Of a stretch of DNA of 35,053 bases, positions 15,917-24,778 are shown in pieces. How positions within the stretch are numbered: the stretch's first letter is position 1; each line of letters opens with the position of its first letter. The notes beneath the pieces are model-generated. The model saw only the letters and a program-made list of their open reading frames with translations. It did no database searches and was not told the DNA's origin. Position numbers and translations under genes: made by a program. The DNA is taken from assembly GCA_019456195.1 (NCBI GenBank), contig VRUK01000057.1:1-35053 (forward strand), in the 5' to 3' direction. The stretch is from Planctomycetota bacterium (GTDB taxonomy: Bacteria; Planctomycetota; Phycisphaerae; Sedimentisphaerales; Anaerobacaceae).

Positions 15917-17263
15917 ATGATCTGGACAATAGCAAAAAAAGATTTTCTGCTGAACCTGATGACATTCAAGTTTGCTGTAGGGACAATTGTCTGTGTAGTG
16001 CTGACGGCCGTGATTATGCCTGCGCTGATGAATGACTACCGACAGCGACTCAAAGAGTACAACATTAACATTGCCATCGATGAAGCGGAGCTCAGAGAAG
16101 CCAAGGTTTATTACAATATCACAATGAATCATCGCGTGTATCGACCACACAGTGTGCTGTCCGTCTTCAGTAAAGGGATCGAAAATCAAGTGGGCGACGA
16201 AGCCAGGATAGGTAGGCATGCGTTGCCTCAAATAGGCGCGGGTACTCTCGCAGTCAATCCATATCTTGCAATCTTGCGAAGCTTTGATATAACCCTTATC
16301 TACCAGATTGTGCTGAGTTTGCTGGCACTTCTGATCGCATGTGATGCCGTATCGGGTGAGCGTGCGATGGGTACGCTTATGCTGATAGCATCGAGCACTG
16401 TGGCACGATATGAGGTACTGCTGGGCAAGATCCTTGCTGGGCTGATGACTGTGGCGGTTCCCCTGACGATGGCATTTCTTGTGGCAGTCCTGATGTTGTC
16501 CTCATCGGTTATGGTGGATTTCACCGCGTCTGATTGGGCTCGCTTGTGGCTAATGTATCTGGTCACAACGCTTTTCATTTTAGCCGTGTATAACGGTGGC
16601 ATTTTTATATCCTGCTCGACTAAACACCCGGCCACGTCCCTGATGCTTGGACTGTTCATCTGGATCATACTTTTTATGATCGTTCCCAACGCAGGTAGCT
16701 ATTTGGCGGCACAGCTTAACCCCCTCGCGCCGTCGGAGCCTATACATGCGAAGTTGCAGGAAATCGACAAAGAATATTCCTCCAAGGTAGCCGAAGCGAG
16801 TGACCAGATTCCGTTCGTGGGGCATGCCGTTGAGCACGCAGAGAAGATGCGCCGACGATATACTCTCGTTTGTGATAACGAATGGATCGAAATGACGGTC
16901 AAACGCAACGCCGTGAGTGAGCCGATTCGTACAGAACGTGCTGATAAAGCTTGGGAGATAGAGAACACGTATATCGAGACGCTGTTCCAGCAGAAACAAC
17001 TCGCCACAAATCTTTCAAGGATATCACCAGTTTGTGTGTATGAGAATGCAATGTCGGCTCTGGCCGGCACGGATGCCGCCAGTTGCCAGGACTTTATGGA
17101 CAGTCGCAGGATTATTGGAAGCAGACGAATGAGAACCTTTCGAAACTCTCGGATAATGCCGAGCAACTGTATAAGCTGGCATTTTTCCGGCAAAAGTTCT
17201 GAAGGAAGCCAAAACCGCTTACCCTTTGCGTCGAAGGATTCGAAAGATATCTTCCGAACCTGA
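15917..17263 (+). pseudogene. ABC-2 permease, A type, first copy, 3'-truncated by deletion
   Basis: It starts like the intact A-type permeases further right (MIWTIAKKDFLLNLMTFKFAVGT) and follows them through TM1, the extracytoplasmic domain, the coupling motif CDAVSGERAMGTLMLIAS, TM3-TM5 and the second soluble domain up to SALAGTDAASCQDF at about residue 393. From about 17100 the protein departs from its paralogues, and the last 50-odd residues to the stop are an out-of-frame reading of a B-type permease gene. The C-terminal about 115 residues, including the last membrane helix and the YDVR end, are missing. The deletion also removed the A-B intergenic gap. Function is unlikely. Confidence 0.85.
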
Positions 17264-18399
17264 TTGACTCAAGTGTCTTCTTCATCAGGCTGCCGAAGAT
17301 TGGTGGCCGAGACAACTTCCTGCTCCGTCGCTTTAACGACATTGACTGGTTTTTTATTATCTCGGTGCCACTGAGCTTCGTAGCGCTGCTATTCACTTAC
17401 GACAGTTTCTGCGGAGAAAAGGAAACAGGTACGCTGCGTCTGATGCTGTCGAGCTCGACCCCCCGATACAAAATCCTGGTCGGCAAGTACCTCGGCGCCC
17501 TGGTCGCTCTTGCCATACCACTGCTTGCAGGTCTATTGATCAATCTCATCATCGTCATCTCTTCCAAAATAGTTGATATCAACTCGACCGACTGGTTGAG
17601 ATTCTTCGCAATATTCCTGCTGTCAATTCTGTTCCTGTCCGTTTTCCTGCTTCTGGGCATGTTTGTTTCCAGCCGAGTCTCTCACTCGATCAGCAGCATC
17701 GTGATTCTCCTGCTCATCTGGGCCGGCTTCGTTGTACTGATCCCGAGCTTCGGAAGAATCGTTGCAGAGACAAGCGTCAACGTCACGACTCTTGCAGAAT
17801 TTCGCAAGAGATTTATGGAGAATTGGCAACAGATGGAGCGCGACGCGGAAGCAGGCAAGTATGGCAGGAATGCCCATGAACTCTGGCACGAAGACCGCAA
17901 TCATCCATCGGTCAATCCTCCCGCAGCCGCCCGATACTGCAATGCAAAGGTAGCTTCTATAAACAAACTCTGGGAGGAGCGACATAACCGGATGCTGGCG
18001 CAGGCCTACGCCGGCAGAAACTTCGCCTCTATTTCCCCGGTCGTGATCTACCAGCGGGCCTCCGAGACGGTCGCCGGCACAGGGATTCGCCGATGTGTCG
18101 ATCTGTACCGGCAGGTCAAGAGGTATCACGAGAATCTCAAACAGTACATTCTGGACCAGGATGCCGAAGATCCGAACAGCCTTCATCTGCTTTTCGACAA
18201 CGATTTCTCGGTCGAGCATTGGGAGACCATTTCCAAAAAGCCGGTTGACTTCGGCACCGTACCCAAGTTCCAGGAACATGACCTTGCGCTGGGTCAATCC
18301 ATGAAATTGGCCATCTGGGATATTGGGCTGCTGGTACTTTACGACCTGGTTTTCTTTGCGGCGTCTTTTGTATCATTTTTGAAATATGACGTGCGTTAG
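17098..18399 (+). pseudogene. ABC-2 permease, B type, first copy, 5'-truncated and with an in-frame TGA
   Basis: In the frame of the C-terminal part, homology to the B-type permeases begins at about 17101 (SQDYWKQTNENLSKL), equivalent to residue 45 of the intact copy at 23344; TM1 is lost. An in-frame TGA at 17200-17202 stands where an intact paralogue has Trp (VWRKPK), a single-base nonsense change. Downstream, the frame is intact to the conserved end FLKYDVR at 18399, and an internal ATG at 17365 could give about 344 residues. Two independent lesions make this a pseudogene. TGA is used as stop throughout the window, so recoding is unlikely. Confidence 0.85.
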
Positions 18400-18815
18400 A
18401 CAAACGCCATAGAAAAACCTTTTTTACGGTATTTTAGCCTCACGTATTACAGACGTCTGGTTTTATACTATTAAATGCTATGATTGCTCTTTTGAATCGA
18501 CTTACATTATTCCCTTGACCTTACGTATATTTATCATGGGTACAAGTTCTAGATCTATTTTAGATAAACCGTATGTAACAATAATTAGGACCTTTTGATC
18601 CAGAGTGCTAAATAAAGTTGCGCGAAAATGATATCATTATCGGTTTGTGACCGAAGACACACCGTGGCTTGGCATACGTGGTTGGCCAGTTCTCAATGAA
18701 CATCTCTGGATGTGTAGCTCTCACTTTTCTTCTTGCAGGGGTTTACGGCAAACATATAATATCTTGTAAGTCGTATAGTTGAGACCAGGTTTTTAATACT
18801 TTCGAGGAATTTAAC
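18400..18815 (+). promoter_or_regulatory. Upstream region of the two-component genes
   Basis: About 415 bp without a gene. It includes a perfect 12-bp palindrome AATGATATCATT (18627-18638) and the sigma-70-like promoter listed separately. No sigma-54 element (GG-N10-GC in context) was found here. Confidence 0.4.
18733..18760 (+). promoter_or_regulatory. Putative sigma-70 promoter of the histidine kinase/response regulator operon
   Basis: TTGCAG at 18733-18738 and a consensus TATAAT at 18755-18760, separated by 16 bp, lie 55 bp before the histidine kinase start. The -10 is perfect; the -35 matches four of six. Confidence 0.55.
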
Positions 18816-20060
18816 ATGTGGCGGAGAGTTCTCCATTTCTTCTATAAGCCAACAAAGGACGACAACCTACTGACTGAGTTCGAAGATACTTTGATGTTAG
18901 TAGTCGATTCTGAACAATTGACCAATAACTTGCTTAGCAAACTCAAGGAACTGGCAAGTGTGGAAAATGCCTTTGTCTACCTTGTAGATCAGAGTGGGCC
19001 GTCTCGAACTTTCTTTCTGGTGGATAAAGTCTCTGAGAACGCATCTCAATTGCCGGTTCTGGCAATTAATAGCAAGATAGCACAATGGTTCCGTGCAAAT
19101 CGTCAAATATTATTTTTTGAGAGAGACAAAGAGGTAACAAGCTATTTGAATGTAGAACTTCAGCCGTTTCTTGATTTGTCTATTAATCTGGCTTTCCCTC
19201 TAATCTCGATGGACAGATTAATTGGTATAGTGTTTCTGCATTTAAGTCAGGAATCGCTGGATACGCTTCAGGTTACAAATTTGCAAGTACTCGGCAAACA
19301 GGCCGGTTTAGCGTTCGAGAATGCCCTTCTTTTCAAGGAGCGTTTGCGCCAGAATGAGCGAATGTTCCGCGCTGAGCAATTAGCAACCATGGGCCAATTT
19401 GCTGCGGGAATTGCACACGAGCTTCGAAATCCCCTTACGGCGATTCGCAGTACAGTACAGTACCTCTCGAGTGAATTTGCTGATGACACAGATCAAAAGA
19501 AACTCGCTACTGATATATTGGGTGAGATCGATAGGCTCAATAATATTGTAGGCAATCTACTTTCACTTGCGCAGCCAGCCGAGAGTAACCCTGAAGAGAT
19601 AGATGTTCCTCAGGAAATCAAACGCTGCCTGAATTTTATTGAGGCCAAAGCCAAGAGTCAAAATGTCAAGATACAAACGGACTTCGGGAATAACCTCCCA
19701 AAGCTTACCTTCGATCAATCCGAGTTACGTCAATTGCTTTTGAATGTCGTTATGAATTCGCTGCAAGCCATGCCCGATGGTGGAACACTCTCAATAAAGG
19801 CTCATCGATTGACAGAAGGAGGCCATGACTACACATCGGGTATTAACAGGATATTAATACAGGTTGAAGATGATGGAACCGGAATACCCTCTAATGTGCG
19901 TGAAAAGGTTTTTGAGCCTTTTTTCACGACAAAAGCCGGCGGGACTGGTCTCGGACTGGCCATTTGCAACAGTATAGTCAGACGATATAACGGAGAAATC
20001 TGGGTGGAGAAAGCTAAAAGTGGCGGCACAGAAGTCAAGATAGCATTGCCTGTCAATTAA
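18816..20060 (+). CDS. Sensor histidine kinase, GAF-type input domain, NtrB/AtoS-like
   Basis: The 414-residue product starts at ATG 18816 with GAGGAA upstream. Residues about 25-175 look like a GAF sensory domain (NAFVYLVDQSG, INLAFPLISMDRLIGIVFLHL). There are no membrane helices, so the sensor is cytoplasmic. The HisKA domain has the phospho-acceptor His201 in GIAHELRNPLTAI. The ATPase domain has the N box (LLNVVMNSLQAMPDGG), G1 (EDDGTGIP) and G2 (GGTGLGLAIC). It autophosphorylates and should pass phosphate to Asp54 of the regulator encoded 25 bp downstream. The ligand of the GAF domain is unknown; it must sense something inside the cell, perhaps a metabolite or redox cue linked to the export system. 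Confidence 0.95.
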   Translation: MWRRVLHFFYKPTKDDNLLTEFEDTLMLVVDSEQLTNNLLSKLKELASVENAFVYLVDQSGPSRTFFLVDKVSENASQLPVLAINSKIAQWFRANRQILFFERDKEVTSYLNVELQPFLDLSINLAFPLISMDRLIGIVFLHLSQESLDTLQVTNLQVLGKQAGLAFENALLFKERLRQNERMFRAEQLATMGQFAAGIAHELRNPLTAIRSTVQYLSSEFADDTDQKKLATDILGEIDRLNNIVGNLLSLAQPAESNPEEIDVPQEIKRCLNFIEAKAKSQNVKIQTDFGNNLPKLTFDQSELRQLLLNVVMNSLQAMPDGGTLSIKAHRLTEGGHDYTSGINRILIQVEDDGTGIPSNVREKVFEPFFTTKAGGTGLGLAICNSIVRRYNGEIWVEKAKSGGTEVKIALPVN

Positions 20061-20085
20061 ACGCAATCGTCCGGAGTCAAATAAC

Positions 20086-21465
20086 ATGAAGAAGTCGAAA
20101 GTGCTTATTGTCGATGATGAAGCCAACATACGTTCCATCTTGTCTGTGCTGTTGACTAAGAATGGTTACCAGGTAGAGGTCGCCGATTCCGGTGAATCAG
20201 GACTTGATGTTTATGCTCGATTTATGCCAGTCGTTCTTCTGCTGGATCTTAAGATGCCCGGAATTGACGGTATAAAGGTAATGGAAATACTTGATAAAGA
20301 GCTCAAGGCCGACTGCAAGGTCATAATAATGACTGCGCATGGAGAGGTGCGTTCTGCGGTTGAAGCGATGAAGAAGGGGGCTTTCGACTATCTCCAGAAA
20401 CCTTTTGACAACGACGAGCTTCTGGCCATAATTTCACGGGCGGTAGAGATGGTGATGCTAAAGCAGAGGGTCAGGCAACTGGAAGACCAGCTCGAAGAAA
20501 CCTACCGGAGTGAAAATATCGTTGGCGTTTCGGATAAAATGAAATCAACGTTTGCCTTGATGAGTAAATTTGCTGCCACTGATGGTACAGTGTTGGTCTG
20601 TGGAGAGAGCGGTACAGGGAAAGAATTAATAGTACGGGCAATTCATCAGGCAAGTAAACGCAAGTCAGGACCGTTTGTCGTAGTAAATTGCGGCGCCATA
20701 CCATCAAATCTGATTGAGAGCGAGTTCTTTGGCCACGAAGCAGGTTCTTTTACTGATGCTAAAAATCTCAGGAAAGGGAAGTTCGAGGATGCGGATGGTG
20801 GAACGTTGTTCCTCGATGAAATTGGAGAGTTAACTCTCGAAGCCCAGGTTAAGCTGTTAAGGATCATTGAGGAAGGAACTTTTTCGCGTGTGGGCGGCAA
20901 CAAATCCATTGCGGTCGATGTCCGTGTAATGGCAGCTACAAATCAGGATTTGTCAACGATGGTTCAGGAAAAGAAGTTCAGAGAAGACTTATACTGGCGT
21001 CTAAATGTTTTGAGTCTGAGTGTCTGTCCACTAAGAGAACGCAAAGAAGACATACCGTTGCTCGTTGAACACTTTCTTGAAAGGTATTCCACACCGTTGG
21101 GAATCGAACAGCCCGTTGTTTCTGATGAAGCATTGGATTTATTAATGGCCTACGATTGGCCTGGTAACGTAAGAGAATTGCAGAATTGTATTTACAGCGC
21201 AATTACAGTTACGAGCAGTTCGACAATTGAACCGGATGACCTGCCAAAACGAATTAGCCTCGATATAAAGCAGCCGGATGTGTCCGGTGTTGAAATGGAT
21301 ACATCACTCGCTGAAATTGCGGCACAGGCCACAGCTAAAGCCGAACAGGATGCAATCAATAAGGTCCTTTTGGAAACTGACGGCAATCGCGAAAAGGCCG
21401 CTGAGATGCTTGGTATAGGCCGAAAAACTCTTTATCGAAAGTTAAGACAATACGGCATAGAATAA
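20086..21465 (+). CDS. NtrC-family sigma-54-dependent response regulator
   Basis: The 459-residue product starts at an ATG with CCGGAG 12 nt upstream. The receiver domain (1-115) has Asp10, Asp11, phospho-acceptor Asp54 (LLLDLKMPG), Thr83 and Lys105. The AAA+ domain has Walker A GESGTGKE (173-180), Walker B LFLDEIGE (241-248) and the sigma-54 contact loop in the variant form GSFTDA (220-225) rather than GAFTGA. The C-terminal Fis-type helix-turn-helix is NREKAAEMLGIGRKTLYRKL. It should bind the three operators at 21484-21543 just after its own stop and activate the sigma-54 promoter at 21643, driving the permease operon. The loop variant occurs in other activators, so activity is still expected. 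Confidence 0.95.
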   Translation: MKKSKVLIVDDEANIRSILSVLLTKNGYQVEVADSGESGLDVYARFMPVVLLLDLKMPGIDGIKVMEILDKELKADCKVIIMTAHGEVRSAVEAMKKGAFDYLQKPFDNDELLAIISRAVEMVMLKQRVRQLEDQLEETYRSENIVGVSDKMKSTFALMSKFAATDGTVLVCGESGTGKELIVRAIHQASKRKSGPFVVVNCGAIPSNLIESEFFGHEAGSFTDAKNLRKGKFEDADGGTLFLDEIGELTLEAQVKLLRIIEEGTFSRVGGNKSIAVDVRVMAATNQDLSTMVQEKKFREDLYWRLNVLSLSVCPLRERKEDIPLLVEHFLERYSTPLGIEQPVVSDEALDLLMAYDWPGNVRELQNCIYSAITVTSSSTIEPDDLPKRISLDIKQPDVSGVEMDTSLAEIAAQATAKAEQDAINKVLLETDGNREKAAEMLGIGRKTLYRKLRQYGIE

Positions 21466-21483
21466 TACTCTGCTTTATATCAG

Positions 21484-21543
21484 TGTGTCATTCATGACAC
21501 ATAGTGGGTCACACATGACACACAGTGGGTCACGCATGACACA
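21484..21543 (+). promoter_or_regulatory. Three tandem palindromic operators (enhancer, UAS)
   Basis: Three 18-bp sites of the form TGKGTCANNCATGACACA lie at 21484-21501, 21505-21522 and 21526-21543. The first is a symmetric TGTGTCA/TGACACA palindrome; the other two have one mismatch in the left arm. The start-to-start distance is exactly 21 bp, two helical turns, so all three face the same side of the DNA. They lie about 130-180 bp upstream of the predicted sigma-54 start site, the normal enhancer distance for the NtrC-type regulator encoded immediately upstream. Confidence 0.9.
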
Positions 21544-21642
21544 GTAAAGACCCTTGTAGCGGTTTGTCATCCATTGCCACTTTTGCATCTATTTACTGTT
21601 GTGATAGTAACTTACAGAAGTTATTCGTAGTAAAGCCCTCTT

Positions 21643-21658
21643 TGGCACGTTTTTTGCG
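21643..21658 (+). promoter_or_regulatory. Sigma-54 promoter of the permease operon
   Basis: TGGCACGTTTTTTGCG fits the consensus TGGCAC-R-N4-TTGCW, with GG at 21644-21645 and GC at 21656-21657 exactly 10 bp apart. Only the last W is missed. Transcription should start near 21669, about 75 bp before the first permease gene. Confidence 0.92.
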
Positions 21659-21743
21659 TATCTATATGACTGGCGAAGCAGATCAGACGCCAAAAAGTTA
21701 ATTCTTTGAAATATGATAACATACGACAAAAAAGGAATTCCAC

Positions 21744-23300
21744 ATGATCTGGAAGATTGCCAAGAAAGAATTTCTGCTGAACCTGATGACCTTCAAATTT
21801 GCAGTGGGAACAATAGCTTGTGTGGTACTGACGGCTGTCTTTATACCCATCCTGGCAAAGGATTATCAGCAGAGGTTGAAAGACTACAATGCAAACGTCG
21901 CTGCGAATCAGGCAGAACTAAGAAAGGTCAAAGTATATCAGAATATCAAACCCACGGCTTATCGATCGCCAAATGTTCTGTCGGTCTTTAGCGAAGGACT
22001 GGAGAAGCAGTTAGGTCAATCTGCAAAAATAGAATTGGGCGGTGTTCCTGGGATAATTACGGCATCAGGATCGGGCAATCCATTTCTGTCTGCCTTTCCC
22101 ACCTTGGACGTCATGCTGGTTTTGAAAATTGTAATGAGTATTTTAGCAGTTTTGGTCGCTTATGACACGATATCTGGTGAAAGGGAGCGTGGGACGTTGA
22201 GGCTGATATTGGCAAACAGGGCTGCCCGCCATGAGGTGCTATTGGGCAAGTTGCTGGCGGGGGTGGCAACTTTGATTATTTCTGTCACAAGCGCATTTAT
22301 TGTTGGGCTTTTAATACTTCAGTTTTTCCCGATGGTTAGTTTGTCCGGGGTGGACTGGATACGTATTGGGCTAATGTATATTGCCTCGTTAATTTTCATC
22401 TCGGTAATGTATAACATCGGCCTACTATTCTCCTGTCTGATGAGGAAAGCCAGCATTTCACTGGTTCTCGGTTTGTTTGTCTGGATCGTCTTAGCGGTAG
22501 TGATCCCCAATGGAAGCATCTATATTGCTAATTATCTTAGGCCCACGGAGACCAGGGAAAAAATGGCTGCCCAAGTAAAAACGCTTATGGAAGAACGTGA
22601 TAGCAAAATAAACGAATTGACCAAAATGCTTAAAGATGGGGGCAATTGGGGCGGAGCAGACGGAGCTTTTGGAGGGCGTTTTGTTTTATATTGTGGCAAA
22701 CCTTATAGAGATGATCTCCAAAAAAGGTACGCACGCTCCGAACCAGTCCGAATCAGGTACGCAGACAGAATTTTTGAGGTGCAGCAGCAATATCTTAGTG
22801 GGCTGATGAAACAGAAATATCTTGCTCGCACTATTTCACAAATCTCTCCTGTCACTATTTACGAGAGTCTAATGTCGGCCTTGGCCGGCACCGATTTGGA
22901 CAGCTACGAACACTTCAGAAACCGGGTCAAGTTGCACACAAATGAAGTAATCGAGTATATCCGTTCGAGAACGGAGAACTTCTCTTCACTGTCCTATTTT
23001 ACGCCGACCAAGAAAGAAGATCACTCGGAAATGCTAAAAGAGGTCAACCGTATTTTTTCCCTTCTTCGCGACTCTGAGAGCAAAAGCCACTTCTTAGAAG
23101 AATACCGAAAATGGGAAGCCAAAAAGCTCAAGCAAACTTCTTCCCCCAACCTGGATGATATACCTCTGTTCACCTGTGGGCTCGAAAGCTTCGCAAGAAC
23201 TCTCCGCAGGACCGTCCACCAAATTTTGTTACTGGTCTTTATCAACGCTCTTTTTTTCACATTATCTTTTGTGGCATTTCTAAAATATGACGTAAGGTGA
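21744..23300 (+). CDS. ABC-2 type permease, A type, copy 2
   Basis: The 518-residue product is the first gene after the sigma-54 promoter; AAGGA lies upstream of its ATG. Layout: TM1 about 17-38, an extracytoplasmic domain of about 80 residues, TM2 about 118-140 leading into the cytoplasmic coupling segment YDTISGERERGTLRLIL, TM3-TM5 to about 262, a second large soluble domain (about 263-485), a last helix and the end FLKYDVR. This is the NosY/ABC-2 plan with enlarged soluble domains. It has no ATPase domain and must use the ATPase encoded at 34007. Copy 3 at 24779 is very similar at both protein and DNA level, so the two arose by tandem duplication. The substrate is unknown. Confidence 0.9.
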   Translation: MIWKIAKKEFLLNLMTFKFAVGTIACVVLTAVFIPILAKDYQQRLKDYNANVAANQAELRKVKVYQNIKPTAYRSPNVLSVFSEGLEKQLGQSAKIELGGVPGIITASGSGNPFLSAFPTLDVMLVLKIVMSILAVLVAYDTISGERERGTLRLILANRAARHEVLLGKLLAGVATLIISVTSAFIVGLLILQFFPMVSLSGVDWIRIGLMYIASLIFISVMYNIGLLFSCLMRKASISLVLGLFVWIVLAVVIPNGSIYIANYLRPTETREKMAAQVKTLMEERDSKINELTKMLKDGGNWGGADGAFGGRFVLYCGKPYRDDLQKRYARSEPVRIRYADRIFEVQQQYLSGLMKQKYLARTISQISPVTIYESLMSALAGTDLDSYEHFRNRVKLHTNEVIEYIRSRTENFSSLSYFTPTKKEDHSEMLKEVNRIFSLLRDSESKSHFLEEYRKWEAKKLKQTSSPNLDDIPLFTCGLESFARTLRRTVHQILLLVFINALFFTLSFVAFLKYDVR

Positions 23301-23343
23301 AGTTGTAATTATGCTAAGATATTTTTTTTAACTGGAGCCGTAT

Positions 23344-24759
23344 ATGATTCGTCAAATTATATACAGGGAGATTTTGGAGAACCTTCTGAGTCTGCGTTTT
23401 ATTCTGTCACTGCTCTTGGCCGTCTCGCTTTTTGCCACTGCCGGCTTCGTGTTCGCAGCCAAATACAAGCAGGAATCTCAAGACTACTGGAAGGACACAA
23501 ATGAAAACCTTTCGAACCTGAGTGAGCAGACAAAACGACTTTGTGACGCGGCCCGTTATAAACAAACGATATATAGAAAGCCGAAGGCGTTGGCCCTGTG
23601 TACGGAGGGTTTTGAAAAATATTTCCCTAATTACTTTAGATTCAATATCTTTTCGATGTATATACCTCAGGTAAAGAACCGGGGCAACTTTGACCTTGGT
23701 CGCTTTAGCGATATGGACTTGGTTTTTATCATTTCATTGATTATGAGTTTCATAGCATTGATTTTTACTTATGACACTATTTGTGGGGAGAGAGAAGCAG
23801 GCACGCTTCGTCTGATCTTAGCGGCATCGATTCACAGACATAAAATACTCCTGGGTAAATACATCGGTGTGATGCTCACTTTGGGGATACCTCTGCTTCT
23901 GGGCCTGTTGGTTAATCTGCTCATTGTAATTTCTTCCAGGGACGTTATTATAAATGCCGGTGATTGGCTTAAAATCCTTACTATTGTGCTGATGTCCTTC
24001 CTGTATCTTTCTATTTTTGTGCTGTTAGGGATGTTTGTCTCCAGTCGAACTGCCCACTCAGCCAACAGTATGGTCATCCTTCTGCTTTTATGGGTAGGAC
24101 TGGTCATTTTGATACCAAGTTTCGGGAGAATTATCTCCGATACTGCCTGTGAAAGTCCCACTGAGGCACAATTGCAGAGGAGGTTGACTGAAGTGGACCA
24201 ACAGATTGAAGATGATCTCATTTCCGGAAAATTTGGCAAGAATGCAGGTTCTTTTGGTTCCAATATCGTCGAGAATCCACCAGGGACAGCCCGGTTGGTT
24301 AATGCAAGGAGACAAGCAGGAAATCAAGTTCGCGAGGATCACCTGAACAAGATGATGGCCCCAGTGACTTTTGGACGGTCTTTCACCCGGTTCTCACCAA
24401 CGGTGCTCTATCAATGCGCCTCTGAAGCTATTGCTGGTACAGGTATTAGTCGATTCAAAAATCTACACCAACAAGTCAAGAGATACCAACAAGACCTGAA
24501 GGAATATGTCCGCGGCAAGGACGCCGAAGATCCTGATAGCCTTCATCTGCTCTGTGATCATAGTCAAGCTATAAGCGACTGGGGAGTTATGTCCAAGAAA
24601 CCCATAAGCTTCTCTACCGTGCCTAAGTTCCAAGAGCGCGACCTTGCGCTTGGCCAATCATTGAAATTGGCCATCTGGGATATTGGGCTAATGGCTCTAT
24701 TTAACTTAGTTTTCTTTGTGGCAGCATACGTATCATTTCTAAAATATGACGTGCGATAA
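23344..24759 (+). CDS. ABC-2 type permease, B type, copy 2
   Basis: The 471-residue product starts 43 bp after the A-type gene, with GGAG before the ATG. TM1 is about 17-38. The extracytoplasmic part contains DYWKDTNENLSNLSEQ and CTEGFEKYFPNYFRF. TM2 runs into YDTICGEREAGTLRLIL, TM3-TM5 end near LVILIPSFGRI, a soluble domain of about 160 residues follows (QQVKRYQQDLKEYVRG), and the last helix ends FLKYDVR. It probably forms a heterodimer with the adjacent A-type protein, as the genes always occur as A-B pairs here. The near-identical end PKFQERDLALGQSLKLAIWDIGL is shared with the other B copies, including the pseudogene. Confidence 0.9.
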   Translation: MIRQIIYREILENLLSLRFILSLLLAVSLFATAGFVFAAKYKQESQDYWKDTNENLSNLSEQTKRLCDAARYKQTIYRKPKALALCTEGFEKYFPNYFRFNIFSMYIPQVKNRGNFDLGRFSDMDLVFIISLIMSFIALIFTYDTICGEREAGTLRLILAASIHRHKILLGKYIGVMLTLGIPLLLGLLVNLLIVISSRDVIINAGDWLKILTIVLMSFLYLSIFVLLGMFVSSRTAHSANSMVILLLLWVGLVILIPSFGRIISDTACESPTEAQLQRRLTEVDQQIEDDLISGKFGKNAGSFGSNIVENPPGTARLVNARRQAGNQVREDHLNKMMAPVTFGRSFTRFSPTVLYQCASEAIAGTGISRFKNLHQQVKRYQQDLKEYVRGKDAEDPDSLHLLCDHSQAISDWGVMSKKPISFSTVPKFQERDLALGQSLKLAIWDIGLMALFNLVFFVAAYVSFLKYDVR

Positions 24760-24778
24760 GAAATAAGGAATATCAGGT

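Noticed and set aside
17200..17202. TGA read as selenocysteine or Trp in the B1 permease
   Set aside because: TGA serves as the normal stop in many genes here, the same gene also has a 5' deletion, and no selenocysteine insertion context is expected in a permease; a nonsense mutation is simpler.
18646..18661. TGTGACCGAAGACACA upstream of the histidine kinase as a fourth operator of the NtrC-like regulator
   Set aside because: Only the outer TGTG/CACA bases are symmetric, and the inner bases do not match TGKGTCANNCATGACACA.
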